Part shown: piece after piece, positions 14,297 to 22,161 of the stretch | How the letters are laid out: the number at the start of each line of letters is the position of its first letter | Numbering within the stretch: the stretch's first letter is position 1 | Assembly (NCBI GenBank): GCA_042093735.1 | Contig: JBELEM010000027.1 | Location: 1 to 22,161 of the forward strand | Direction: 5' to 3' | Origin: Hellea sp042093735 | GTDB taxonomy: Bacteria > Pseudomonadota > Alphaproteobacteria > Caulobacterales > Maricaulaceae | Length of the DNA: 22,161 nt | Notes under the pieces: generated by a model | What the model saw: only the letters and a program-made list of their open reading frames with translations | The model's database searches: none | Told to the model about the DNA's origin: nothing | Position numbers and translations under genes: made by a program

Positions 14297-16587
14297 TAAT
14301 CATCACGATGTGAGGGGGCGAAGGCAGCTAAAGTTGCCATCTGCACTATTTCAGATGCAGTCGCTCCCAGAGGACAAATTTGAACAGGCTTTTCGAGACC
14401 CGTCAAGAATGGACCCAAAACAGTAGCACCCCCAACTGTATCAAGTAGTTTAGTAGATATAGACGCGGAATGAATAGCAGGCATTATTAATATGTTTGCT
14501 GAACCCGATAACCTTGAGAACGGATAAGTAAGAGTATGTAGAGGATCTAACGCTACATCCGCAGAAAGATCGCCTTCATATTCAAAGTCAATGTTACGCT
14601 CATCGAGTATTTCCACTGCCCTACGCACTCTTTGCATACGTTCACCTACTGGATTTCCGAAGGTTGAGTAAGATAAAAATGCTACCCTGGGTTCAAAGCC
14701 AAATTGACGAGCAAAACTAGCTGTTGTTTCTGCGATGTCGGCTAAATCCTCGGCAGCAGGGAACTCGGTTATATTAGTATCTGCAATGAATAGTGTTCTG
14801 CTTTTATTTACGACTATGGATACCCCCATAGTACGCTCATTTTCGACATGGTTTAATACCAATCTAACATCCCTTAACGCAATGTCATAACTTCTAGTCA
14901 CACCCGTTACCATACCATCTGCCAATCCATGGTGAAGCATTAAGGCAGAAAAAACGTTTCTATCATTATTTACTAATCTCTGGGCATCCCGACGTAAGAA
15001 GCCTTTTCGTTGCAGACGGCCATAAAGGTACTCGGTAAATTCGGCGTTTCTGTCAAAAAGTCTAGCATTAAGTATGGTATAGTTTTCTGGCTTTTCAATA
15101 CCCAATAATTTCATATTATCATAGATAGGCTTTTCACGACCGATCAAGATTGCCTTCCCTAAGCCACGTTGTTGATAAGATTGGGCAGCCCTAATAACTG
15201 CCGGTTCTTCACCTTCAGCAAAAACTATCGTTTTTGGATTTTGCACAACAGCGCTAGTAATTCCTTGAAGTATAGCAGCTGTTGGGTCCTGCCTTTGCGC
15301 TAAAGACTTCTTATATGCCTCCATGTTTTCAATTGGCTTACGCGCTACACCAGTATCCATTGCAGCTTGAGCTACATAAGGAGGTATCTCAGATATCAAA
15401 CGCGGGTCAAAGGGAGCGGGAATAATATATTCAGGCCCATATTTAGGTCTTTGCCCATGATAAGCCGCCGCTACTTCCTCAGGGACGTCCTGTCTGGCGA
15501 GGTCAGCAAGTGCATGTGCACAGGCAAGCTTCATCTCTTCATTTACATTTCGTGCTCTTACATCAAGAGCGCCTCTGAAGATATATGGAAAGCCGAGCAC
15601 GTTGTTTACCTGATTGGGGTAATCCGACCTTCCTGTTGCAATAATTGCATCACCTCGTACTTCTTTTATTTCTTCAGGCGTAATTTCTGGGTCAGGGTTT
15701 GCCATTGCAAATATAATTGGTTGGTCATTCATTGAACGTATCATATCTTGTGTTACGATACCCGCTATGGAGAGGCCTAAAAAAACATCAGCACCTGACA
15801 TTGCCTCTTCAAGGGTGCGAAGACTGGTATCCACCGCATGAGGAGCTTTCCATTGGTCCATAGCCTCTTGGCGGCCCTGATAAATTACTCCTTTACTATC
15901 TAATAGTATAGCATTTTCATTCTTAACCCCAAGCCGTTTGATTAAACCTAATACAGATAAACCTGCTGCACCAGCCCCTGAAAGAACAACCTTCATATCT
16001 TCAAATTTTCTACCAGTTAGTTGCGCGGCATTTATAAGTCCTGCAGTTGCAATGATGGCTGTGCCGTGTTGATCATCATGAAACACTGGAATATCAAGTT
16101 TCTCACGTAATTCCTGCTCAATGATAAAACATTCTGGAGACCCTATATCTTCAAGGTTAATACCGCCAAAAGTATTTCCAAACCTTTCAACACATTGAAT
16201 AAATTTTTCTGCATCTTCTTCTTCCACTTCGATATCAAAACTATCAATATCAGCGAATCTTTTAAATAAAACTGACTTACCCTCCATAACTGGCTTAGAT
16301 GCCATAGCACCTAAATTACCCAATCCTAGTATTGCTGTACCATTTGAAATCACAGCGACCATATTACCTTTAGATGTGTAGTCATACACCAAGTCAGGAT
16401 TCCTAGAAATTTCTTCAACTGGGACTGCAACACCAGGGGAGTATGCGAGCGACAAGTCTCTTTGAGTTGCCATAGGTTTTGTCGGAAGTAATGATAACTT
16501 TCCTGGAACAGGAAGAGTGTGGAAATCTAAAGCCTGCTGATCAGTTATATATGTTTTCTTCGGATTACGAACTTCAAGCTTTGCCAC
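14296..16587 (-). CDS. maeB: NADP-dependent malic enzyme with C-terminal phosphotransacetylase-like domain
   Basis: MaeB oxidatively decarboxylates malate to pyruvate, giving NADPH. Residues about 1-420 are the malic enzyme: AYSPGVAVPV (48-57), the NLGAMASKPVMEGKSVLFKR stretch (91-110), EDIGSPECF (146-154), FHDDQHGTAI (169-178) and the Rossmann GAGAAG (204-209). Residues about 430-755 form a phosphate acetyltransferase-like domain (AEGEEPAVIRAAQ; MVTGVTRSYD), which in this family is regulatory (acetyl-CoA response) and not clearly catalytic. The length of 763 residues is normal for the fused type. The start is GTG, set by AGGAG 6 bases upstream. A long divergent region separates it from glnB; the MATE gene follows with a one-base overlap. 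Confidence 0.95.
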   Translation of the reverse strand: MAKLEVRNPKKTYITDQQALDFHTLPVPGKLSLLPTKPMATQRDLSLAYSPGVAVPVEEISRNPDLVYDYTSKGNMVAVISNGTAILGLGNLGAMASKPVMEGKSVLFKRFADIDSFDIEVEEEDAEKFIQCVERFGNTFGGINLEDIGSPECFIIEQELREKLDIPVFHDDQHGTAIIATAGLINAAQLTGRKFEDMKVVLSGAGAAGLSVLGLIKRLGVKNENAILLDSKGVIYQGRQEAMDQWKAPHAVDTSLRTLEEAMSGADVFLGLSIAGIVTQDMIRSMNDQPIIFAMANPDPEITPEEIKEVRGDAIIATGRSDYPNQVNNVLGFPYIFRGALDVRARNVNEEMKLACAHALADLARQDVPEEVAAAYHGQRPKYGPEYIIPAPFDPRLISEIPPYVAQAAMDTGVARKPIENMEAYKKSLAQRQDPTAAILQGITSAVVQNPKTIVFAEGEEPAVIRAAQSYQQRGLGKAILIGREKPIYDNMKLLGIEKPENYTILNARLFDRNAEFTEYLYGRLQRKGFLRRDAQRLVNNDRNVFSALMLHHGLADGMVTGVTRSYDIALRDVRLVLNHVENERTMGVSIVVNKSRTLFIADTNITEFPAAEDLADIAETTASFARQFGFEPRVAFLSYSTFGNPVGERMQRVRRAVEILDERNIDFEYEGDLSADVALDPLHTLTYPFSRLSGSANILIMPAIHSASISTKLLDTVGGATVLGPFLTGLEKPVQICPLGATASEIVQMATLAAFAPSHRDD

Positions 16588-16736
16588 AAGGCACTCCTAT
16601 TTTTATTAGACTTCTTTAACTATAAAAATCCAAGCTTCATAGACTTAATGACTCGAGAAACCAAGTTTATTAGCAATAAAGGTGCTCAAGATTTAATCGC
16701 GCGTCAAACATGAAGCATAAAAAAAGTGCAAATATG

Positions 16737-16752
16737 TCCTTATCGTTAAGGA
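16737..16752. repeat. inverted repeat in the maeB-glnB divergent region
   Basis: TCCTTA and TAAGGA form a perfect six-base stem with a TCGT loop. It sits about midway in the 264-base region between the divergent maeB and glnB starts. It could be a protein-binding site; no sigma-54 (TGGCAC-N5-TTGC) or NtrC-like site is recognisable nearby. Confidence 0.3.
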
Positions 16753-16851
16753 AATATAGAAATTGAAAGCATCAGACTCGACTCTGTGTGATGGATTCAA
16801 CATGTATTTGCAAATAATTTGCGATCCACTAAATAAGCTCAGGAGTCTAAA

Positions 16852-17190
16852 ATGAAAAAAATAGAAGCAGTAATAAAACCTTTCAAACTTGATGAAGTTA
16901 AAGAAGCACTGCAAGTAGTAGGGTTACAAGGTATGACTGTAGTGGAAGCCAAAGGGTTTGGTCGTCAAAAGGGCCACACTGAATTATACCGAGGTGCTGA
17001 ATATGTAGTTGATTTTCTACCTAAGCTCAAATTAGAGCTGGTAATATCTGATGATCAAGTCGAGGCGGCACTAGAAGCAATTCAAACGGCAGCAAAAACT
17101 GGAAAAATAGGGGATGGAAAAATATTCGTATCAGACGTATCACAGGCTATTAGGATCAGAACAGGCGAAACGGGTGATGCCGCACTTTAA
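16852..17190 (+). CDS. glnB: nitrogen regulatory protein P-II (GlnB)
   Basis: P-II senses 2-oxoglutarate and ATP/ADP and, through uridylylation, controls glutamine synthetase adenylylation and NtrB/NtrC. The protein has 112 residues, the normal length. The T-loop GRQKGHTELYRGAEYVVDFLPK (37-58) carries the uridylylation Tyr51, and the B-loop TGKIGDGKIFV (99-109) binds the nucleotide. The ATG has AGGAG 6 bases upstream. It is followed after 59 bases by glnA on the same strand, a hallmark alphaproteobacterial pair, and the two are probably cotranscribed. Confidence 0.97.
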   Translation: MKKIEAVIKPFKLDEVKEALQVVGLQGMTVVEAKGFGRQKGHTELYRGAEYVVDFLPKLKLELVISDDQVEAALEAIQTAAKTGKIGDGKIFVSDVSQAIRIRTGETGDAAL

Positions 17191-17249
17191 CACTAAAAAT
17201 ATAAAATAAGCTCAAGAGTATTACATCATAACAAGGGAAAGGACATAAA

Positions 17250-18653
17250 ATGTCAGATAAGCTACTCAAAAAGATTAAAGACGAAGAAATCAAATTTGTT
17301 GACTTACGATTCACGGATCCTAAAGGAAAAATGCAGCATGTAACCTTTCACAGCGACTTGGTTGATGAAGACCTATTCAAAGATGGAACTATGTTCGACG
17401 GATCATCAATTGGTGGCTGGAAAGACATCAATGAGTCTGACATGGTGCTTTTGCCTGATGCTGAAACAGCCCAAATGGATCCGTTTTACCAGCAAGATAC
17501 ACTAGCTGTCTTCTGTGATATTCTAGAACCAGATACTGGTGAATCCTACAACAGAGACCCTCGAGGCACAGCAAAAGCAGCCGAAGCATACATGCGTTCA
17601 GCAAAAGTGGGAGATGATGTTTTTTTTGGACCAGAAGCAGAATTTTTTGTTTTTGATGACGTGCGATGGGAGACTAGTGCAAACAAAACTGGTTATGAGA
17701 TCGACTCAACTGAGCTACCATCAAACACGGGCAGATCCTATCAAGGAGGAAATATGGGGCATAGACCTGGACCAAAGGGCGGATACTTCCCTGTACCACC
17801 GGTGGACAGCCTTCAAGATATGCGGTCTGAAATGCTTTCAGTTATGGAAGAACTAAACCTTCGTCCAGAAAAACATCATCATGAGGTTGCACCTGCGCAG
17901 CATGAATTAGGGATGAAATTTGATACGCTACTCAAAATGGGTGATAATATGCAGCTGTACAAATACATTGTTCACAATGTAGCCCATGCATATGGTAAGA
18001 CTGCAACTTTTATGCCTAAACCTATGTGGAATGATAACGGAACAGGTATGCACGTACACATGTCAATCTGGAAAGATGGCAAACCAACTTTCGCTGGTGA
18101 CGAATATGCTGGACTATCAAAGTCATGCCTGCATTATATCGGCGGGATTATTAAGCATTCAAAAGCTATCAATGCATTTTCAAACGCATCAACTAATTCT
18201 TACAAAAGGCTTGTTCCGGGGTTCGAGGCACCTGTTATGCTGGCTTACTCCAGTCGAAACCGGTCAGCTTCTATCAGAATACCATGGACTGCTTCACGAA
18301 ACGGCAAGCGACTTGAAGTAAGGTATCCTGACCCTGCTGGTAACCCCTACCTCACTTATACAGCCCTTCTAATGGCTGGTTTAGACGGTATAAAAAACAA
18401 GATCGATCCGGGCGAAGCTATGGATATAGATTTGTATGAATTATCCCCTGAAGAGGCTAAAGATATCCCTCAGGTGTGTGGCTCATTACGCGAAGCGTTG
18501 GACTCACTAGATACAGACCGTGATTTCCTAAAAGCAGGTAATGTTTTTGATGACGATCAAATAGATGCTTACATAAATCTAAAAATGGAGGAAGTTCATC
18601 GCGTAGCCATGCACCCAAATCCAGTAGAATTTGATCTCTATTATAAGTGCTAA
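17250..18653 (+). CDS. glnA: glutamine synthetase, type I (GlnA)
   Basis: GlnA makes glutamine from glutamate, ammonia and ATP as a cytoplasmic dodecamer. It has 467 residues, normal for GSI-beta. Signatures: MFDGSSIGGW (48-57), FGPEAEFFVFD (126-136) with metal-binding Glu, MWNDNGTGMHVHMS (259-272), KRLVPGFEAP (319-328) and NRSASIRIP (337-345). The adenylylation Tyr is Y396 in DIDLYELSPEE, so control by the adenylyltransferase GlnE together with P-II is expected. A GGGAAAGGA ribosome-binding region precedes the ATG. A strong terminator follows, so the unit is glnB-glnA. Confidence 0.97.
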   Translation: MSDKLLKKIKDEEIKFVDLRFTDPKGKMQHVTFHSDLVDEDLFKDGTMFDGSSIGGWKDINESDMVLLPDAETAQMDPFYQQDTLAVFCDILEPDTGESYNRDPRGTAKAAEAYMRSAKVGDDVFFGPEAEFFVFDDVRWETSANKTGYEIDSTELPSNTGRSYQGGNMGHRPGPKGGYFPVPPVDSLQDMRSEMLSVMEELNLRPEKHHHEVAPAQHELGMKFDTLLKMGDNMQLYKYIVHNVAHAYGKTATFMPKPMWNDNGTGMHVHMSIWKDGKPTFAGDEYAGLSKSCLHYIGGIIKHSKAINAFSNASTNSYKRLVPGFEAPVMLAYSSRNRSASIRIPWTASRNGKRLEVRYPDPAGNPYLTYTALLMAGLDGIKNKIDPGEAMDIDLYELSPEEAKDIPQVCGSLREALDSLDTDRDFLKAGNVFDDDQIDAYINLKMEEVHRVAMHPNPVEFDLYYKC

Positions 18654-18675
18654 ACTGTAAGAATATGTTTATTAG

Positions 18676-18707
18676 AAAGCCGCCAATTGGCGGCTTTTTT
18701 GTTTTTT
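18676..18707 (+). terminator. intrinsic terminator after glnA
   Basis: AAGCCGCC (18677-18684) and GGCGGCTT (18689-18696) form a perfect GC-rich stem around AATT, followed by six T, one G and six more T. It is 23 bases after the glnA stop and separates glnBA from nrdJ. Confidence 0.95.
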
Positions 18708-18773
18708 AATCGCTTTTATAGTTTTATGCATTTAATAAGGTTTATATCAACCCAAAGTGATTCATAAAAACAT

Positions 18774-21700
18774 ATGAAAATTAAACGTCATTATACAAAA
18801 CCCAATGAGTGTCCTTACAGCTCCATAGGCTTTAAAAAAGTTAAAAGTGAGATTCGCAGTTTAGACGGCATTAAGCATTCTAATGAAATTGAATTTTCAG
18901 TACCAGAAAATTGGTCTCAAGTAGCGTGCGATATTCTCGCGCAAAAATACTCGCGTAAAACTGGAATATCATCAAAACTAAAAGCCATCAAGGAAACTGG
19001 AGTACCTTCTTGGCTCTATAGGCACGAACCAAATGATAGTGATTTAAAAGGGAAAAAAAATATAAGATCTGGCGAGACTGATGCTAGAAAAATTTTTGAT
19101 AGAATGGCTGGTTGTTGGGCATATTGGGGGTGGAAAGGTGGATACTTTTCCACAGAACAAGACGCTTTAGTATTTTTCGATGAAATTAGATACATGCTGG
19201 CCACACAAATAGCAGCACCGAATTCACCTCAATGGTTTAATACAGGACTTCACTGGGCATACGGAATTACTGGATCCCCTCAAGGTCATAGCTTCGCAAA
19301 CCATAAAACAGGACAAGTAGAAAAGTCAAAAGATACTTATGAGCACCCTCAACCGCACGCTTGTTTTATTCAATCCGTAAATGACGATTTACTCGGCGAA
19401 GATGGTGTAATGAGTCTATGGAAAAAAGAAGCCCGATTGTTTAAGTATGGGTCAGGGACTGGAACTAATTTTTCTAATATTAGAGCTAAAGGAGAACCCC
19501 TTTCAGGAGGAGGTCAATCATCTGGTCTTATGAGCTTTTTAAAAGTAGGAGATGTATCTGCTGGAGCGATTAAATCCGGTGGTACTACACGCCGAGCAGC
19601 AAAAATGGTTATTGTTGACATTGATCACCCAGACATAGAGGATTTCATTCATTGGAAAACTGAAGAAGAAATGAAAGTAGCTGCCCTAGTAGCAGGTTCA
19701 AAAGTTTTAAAAACAAGCTTAAATGCTATTTTAAATTCATGTATTAATTGCTCTGGCTCCAAAGAAGAGTGTTTTGATGTATCTGAAAATGCTTCACTAA
19801 AAAGAGAAATTAAAAATGCACGAATTAATGGAGTTCCTGACGGTGCGATACAAAGAGTATTACACCTTGCTAGGCAAGGCATTGATGTAATTGAGGTACC
19901 AGAGCTTGATGCAGACTGGGATAGCGAGGCATATAGAACCGTGGCCGGTCAAAATGCCAATAATACAATCCGGATACCAGATATTTTTTTAAAAGCAGTA
20001 GAAAAAAATGAAACGTGGGACTTAATAAGAAGAACTGACGGAGCGATAGCAAAAAGTGTCTCTGCTCGTCTTTTATGGCAAGAAATATCTAAGGCTGCTT
20101 GGTCATCAGCAGATCCAGGTATTCAATACAAAGACACAATAAATGCATGGAATACATGTTCTAATGATGGAGAAATTGTTGCTTCAAATCCGTGCTCTGA
20201 ATACATGTTTCTAAATGATACAGCTTGTAACTTAGCATCATTAAACTTAATTAAATTTTGCGATAAAGACAATGAATTTGATATTAAGTCATTCGAATAC
20301 GCATCACGTCTATGGACTATTGTGTTAGAAATATCAGTCATGATGGCGCAATACCCCTCAAAAGAAATTGCAAAACGGTCTTATCAATACAGGACATTGG
20401 GGTTAGGGTATGCAAATTTAGGCGGCCTCCTAATGTCGTGCGGTATCGCTTATGATAGCAATGCAGGTAGGTCAGCTGCAGCAGCAATTACAGCCTTGCT
20501 CACTGGTTCAGCCTATCTAATCTCAGCTGAAATGGCAGAAAGCATGGGGCCATTTCCTAGATTTAACCATAATTCCCAAATAATGCTTAAGGTTATAAAA
20601 AACCATCGTAGAGCGGCAGAAGGACGAGTTGCTTATGAAGGACTATCATATCAACCACTGCCGCTTAATAGATCTGAATGCCCATTTAAAGGTTTATGTC
20701 AAAGAGCAGTAAAAGTTTGGATAAAGGCTCAGAAACTGGGTACTCAATATGGATTTCGCAATGCACAAGTATCAGTTATCGCACCTACAGGGACAATAGG
20801 ACTTTTAATGGATTGCGACACCACTGGTATTGAGCCTGATTTTGCACTGGTAAAATTCAAAAAGTTGGCTGGAGGCGGTCATTTCAAAATAATTAATAAT
20901 TCAGTTCCAAGAGCATTGACTTCATTGGGGTACTCAAAAAAGAAAATAAAGGAAATAGTAACTTATGCTCTTGGTCATGGGACACTCAAGGGATCTAATG
21001 GAATAAATCATGATATTCTTAAAAAGAAAGGATTTAGCGATTACGAATTAAATCTAATAGAAGACTTACTACCGGAAGCCTTTGATATACGTTATGCATT
21101 CAGTCGCTGGACATTAGGAGATGAATTCTGCCGTGATGCGCTTGGTCTTTCAGATAAAGAATTAAGAGAAAGTGGTTCAGACCTATTACCCATTTTAGGT
21201 TTCAGCATAGATGATATTACAGCTGCAAATACTTTTTGTTCAGGTGCAATGACTTTAGAAGGCGCACCACATCTCCTTATAGATCACCTTCCAGTTTTTG
21301 ATTGTGCAACACCATGCGGGCTCATAGGAACTAGGTCGCTTACTTATGAAAGTCATATCTTAATGATGGCAGCTACACAGCCCTTTATCTCCGGCGCAAT
21401 TTCTAAAACAGTTAATATGCCTGCCGATTCGACGATTGATGAGTGCTCAAAAGTTTATAAAGAATCCCACAGTTTGGGAATAAAGGCTATCTCAATATAC
21501 CGGGATGGATCCAAACTTTCGCAACCACTGAACTCAACTATATTTAATCAAGATGAAATTGATGAGTTGGATGAAACACTAAAAAAGACTAGTCACGAGC
21601 AGGCTTTTACAGCTTCAAAGAGAATTGTAGAAAAAATAGTAGAAAAAGTTATTGAAAAACCGATAACGCGAGAAAGACTTCCTGATCGACGGACTGGGTA

Positions 21701-22161
21701 TATCCAAAAAGCCGCAGTAGGTGGGCATAAAGTTTATCTGCATACTGGTGAATTTGAGGACGGGAGCTTAGGTGAAATTTTCATAGACATGCATAAAGAA
21801 GGAGCAGCATTTAGAAGCCTAATGAATAACTTTGCTATTGCAATATCCATAGGTCTTCAATACGGCGTTCCGTTAGAAGAATTTGTAGAGGCATATACTT
21901 TTACGCGTTTTGAACCAAATGGACCTGTTCAAGGTAATGACCGTATTAAATTCGCTAATTCAATTCTTGATTATATCTTCCGTGAGCTCGGTATATCTTA
22001 TTTAGGTTGGGAAGAACTAGCCCATGTAGACCCCAACAGTGGGGCAGGCGATCAACTTGGTCTTGGTGCTGCTGAACGTCATTCAAACGAAGAAATTATT
22101 GAAAACCAATTAAATCTTCCCGTTTATTCAAAAGGTTTTAATCGCGAAGGTATAAATGATG
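18774..22161 (+). CDS. nrdJ: adenosylcobalamin-dependent (class II) ribonucleotide reductase NrdJ, 3' end outside the window
   Basis: NrdJ reduces ribonucleotides to deoxyribonucleotides using a thiyl radical generated from adenosylcobalamin, with no need for oxygen or an iron-containing small subunit. The frame stays open from ATG 18774 to the window end (1129 complete codons); family members of this alphaproteobacterial type are about 1200 residues, so a short C-terminal part is missing. Visible: PHACFIQSVND with the first redox Cys, KYGSGTGTNFSNIRAKGEPLSGGG, the radical motif N472-P-C474-S-E476, YRTLGLGYANLGGLLM, IAPTGTIGLLMDCDTTG, and KAISIYRDGSK, followed by a charged IVEKIVEKVIEKP linker and a C-terminal domain (GYIQKAAVGGHKVYLHTGE...). 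The ribosome-binding site is weak. No cobalamin riboswitch is recognisable upstream. Confidence 0.95.
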   Translation, partial: MKIKRHYTKPNECPYSSIGFKKVKSEIRSLDGIKHSNEIEFSVPENWSQVACDILAQKYSRKTGISSKLKAIKETGVPSWLYRHEPNDSDLKGKKNIRSGETDARKIFDRMAGCWAYWGWKGGYFSTEQDALVFFDEIRYMLATQIAAPNSPQWFNTGLHWAYGITGSPQGHSFANHKTGQVEKSKDTYEHPQPHACFIQSVNDDLLGEDGVMSLWKKEARLFKYGSGTGTNFSNIRAKGEPLSGGGQSSGLMSFLKVGDVSAGAIKSGGTTRRAAKMVIVDIDHPDIEDFIHWKTEEEMKVAALVAGSKVLKTSLNAILNSCINCSGSKEECFDVSENASLKREIKNARINGVPDGAIQRVLHLARQGIDVIEVPELDADWDSEAYRTVAGQNANNTIRIPDIFLKAVEKNETWDLIRRTDGAIAKSVSARLLWQEISKAAWSSADPGIQYKDTINAWNTCSNDGEIVASNPCSEYMFLNDTACNLASLNLIKFCDKDNEFDIKSFEYASRLWTIVLEISVMMAQYPSKEIAKRSYQYRTLGLGYANLGGLLMSCGIAYDSNAGRSAAAAITALLTGSAYLISAEMAESMGPFPRFNHNSQIMLKVIKNHRRAAEGRVAYEGLSYQPLPLNRSECPFKGLCQRAVKVWIKAQKLGTQYGFRNAQVSVIAPTGTIGLLMDCDTTGIEPDFALVKFKKLAGGGHFKIINNSVPRALTSLGYSKKKIKEIVTYALGHGTLKGSNGINHDILKKKGFSDYELNLIEDLLPEAFDIRYAFSRWTLGDEFCRDALGLSDKELRESGSDLLPILGFSIDDITAANTFCSGAMTLEGAPHLLIDHLPVFDCATPCGLIGTRSLTYESHILMMAATQPFISGAISKTVNMPADSTIDECSKVYKESHSLGIKAISIYRDGSKLSQPLNSTIFNQDEIDELDETLKKTSHEQAFTASKRIVEKIVEKVIEKPITRERLPDRRTGYIQKAAVGGHKVYLHTGEFEDGSLGEIFIDMHKEGAAFRSLMNNFAIAISIGLQYGVPLEEFVEAYTFTRFEPNGPVQGNDRIKFANSILDYIFRELGISYLGWEELAHVDPNSGAGDQLGLGAAERHSNEEIIENQLNLPVYSKGFNREGIND

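Noticed and set aside
15367..15735. 122-codon open frame antisense to maeB
   Set aside because: The opposite strand encodes well conserved malic enzyme segments; the antisense product has no features of a protein.
16588..16851. Sigma-54 or NtrC sites in front of glnB
   Set aside because: I looked for TGGCAC-N5-TTGC and TGCAC-N-GTGCA patterns; only TTGC-like pieces occur, with no correctly spaced partner.
18708..18773. Cobalamin riboswitch before nrdJ
   Set aside because: Only about 66 bases lie between the glnA terminator and the start codon, too short for this riboswitch, and no B12-box-like sequence is visible.
1..22161. CRISPR arrays, insertion sequences, prophage or integron features
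   Set aside because: No regularly spaced repeats, transposase, integrase or terminal inverted repeats were seen; all sizeable frames belong to recognisable chromosomal genes or to the single unknown exported protein.

Overview
The window is AT-rich bacterial DNA and reads as a piece of a metagenome-assembled or draft genome of an alphaproteobacterium, probably a marine one. The alphaproteobacterial assignment rests on gene content and order: rlmB beside tRNA-Tyr/tRNA-Gly, the order trpF-trpB-trpA, a P-II gene directly upstream of glnA, a malic enzyme fused to a phosphotransacetylase-like domain, and a long B12-dependent ribonucleotide reductase. The marine placement is inferred from the low GC and the style of the proteins and cannot be fixed from sequence reading alone. 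Almost everything here is housekeeping. I see no phage, transposon, CRISPR array or obvious defence or biosynthetic island.

Layout. 1-174: a leftward tRNA pair, tRNA-Tyr then a tRNA-Gly cut by the window edge. 263-2153: rightward rlmB and a DUF1295 membrane protein. 2216-4932: tryptophan genes trpF, trpB, trpA (trpF and trpB overlap). 5050-5835: yaaA. 5818-6027: a 100-N scaffold gap whose two flanks are the same 55 bases, so the gap is very probably an artefact. 6180-6941: a secreted protein made of two copies of one domain, with its own promoter and terminator. 7074-8546: a Nudix hydrolase and dihydroorotase pyrC, converging on a leftward DegP/HtrA protease (8549-10003). 10126-12013: rimO followed by rpsL, the gene for the protein that RimO modifies. 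12040-12856: a leftward gamma-glutamylcyclotransferase-like protein and tRNA-Leu. 12917-16587: leftward maeB and a MATE transporter, overlapping by one base. 16852-18653: rightward glnB-glnA with a strong terminator. 18774-end: nrdJ, running off the window.

How the genes work together. trpF/trpB/trpA carry out late steps of tryptophan synthesis. glnB and glnA are the nitrogen-sensing and ammonia-assimilating pair. rimO and rpsL are an enzyme and its substrate. The rest look like independent housekeeping units.

The points most worth a second look are the unusual ribosomal protein S12 (Arg at both classical streptomycin lysine positions and a rewritten loop next to the RimO target Asp, with rpsL away from its usual rpsG-fusA partners), the two-domain secreted protein with matching cysteine spacing, and the false gap at 5873-5972.
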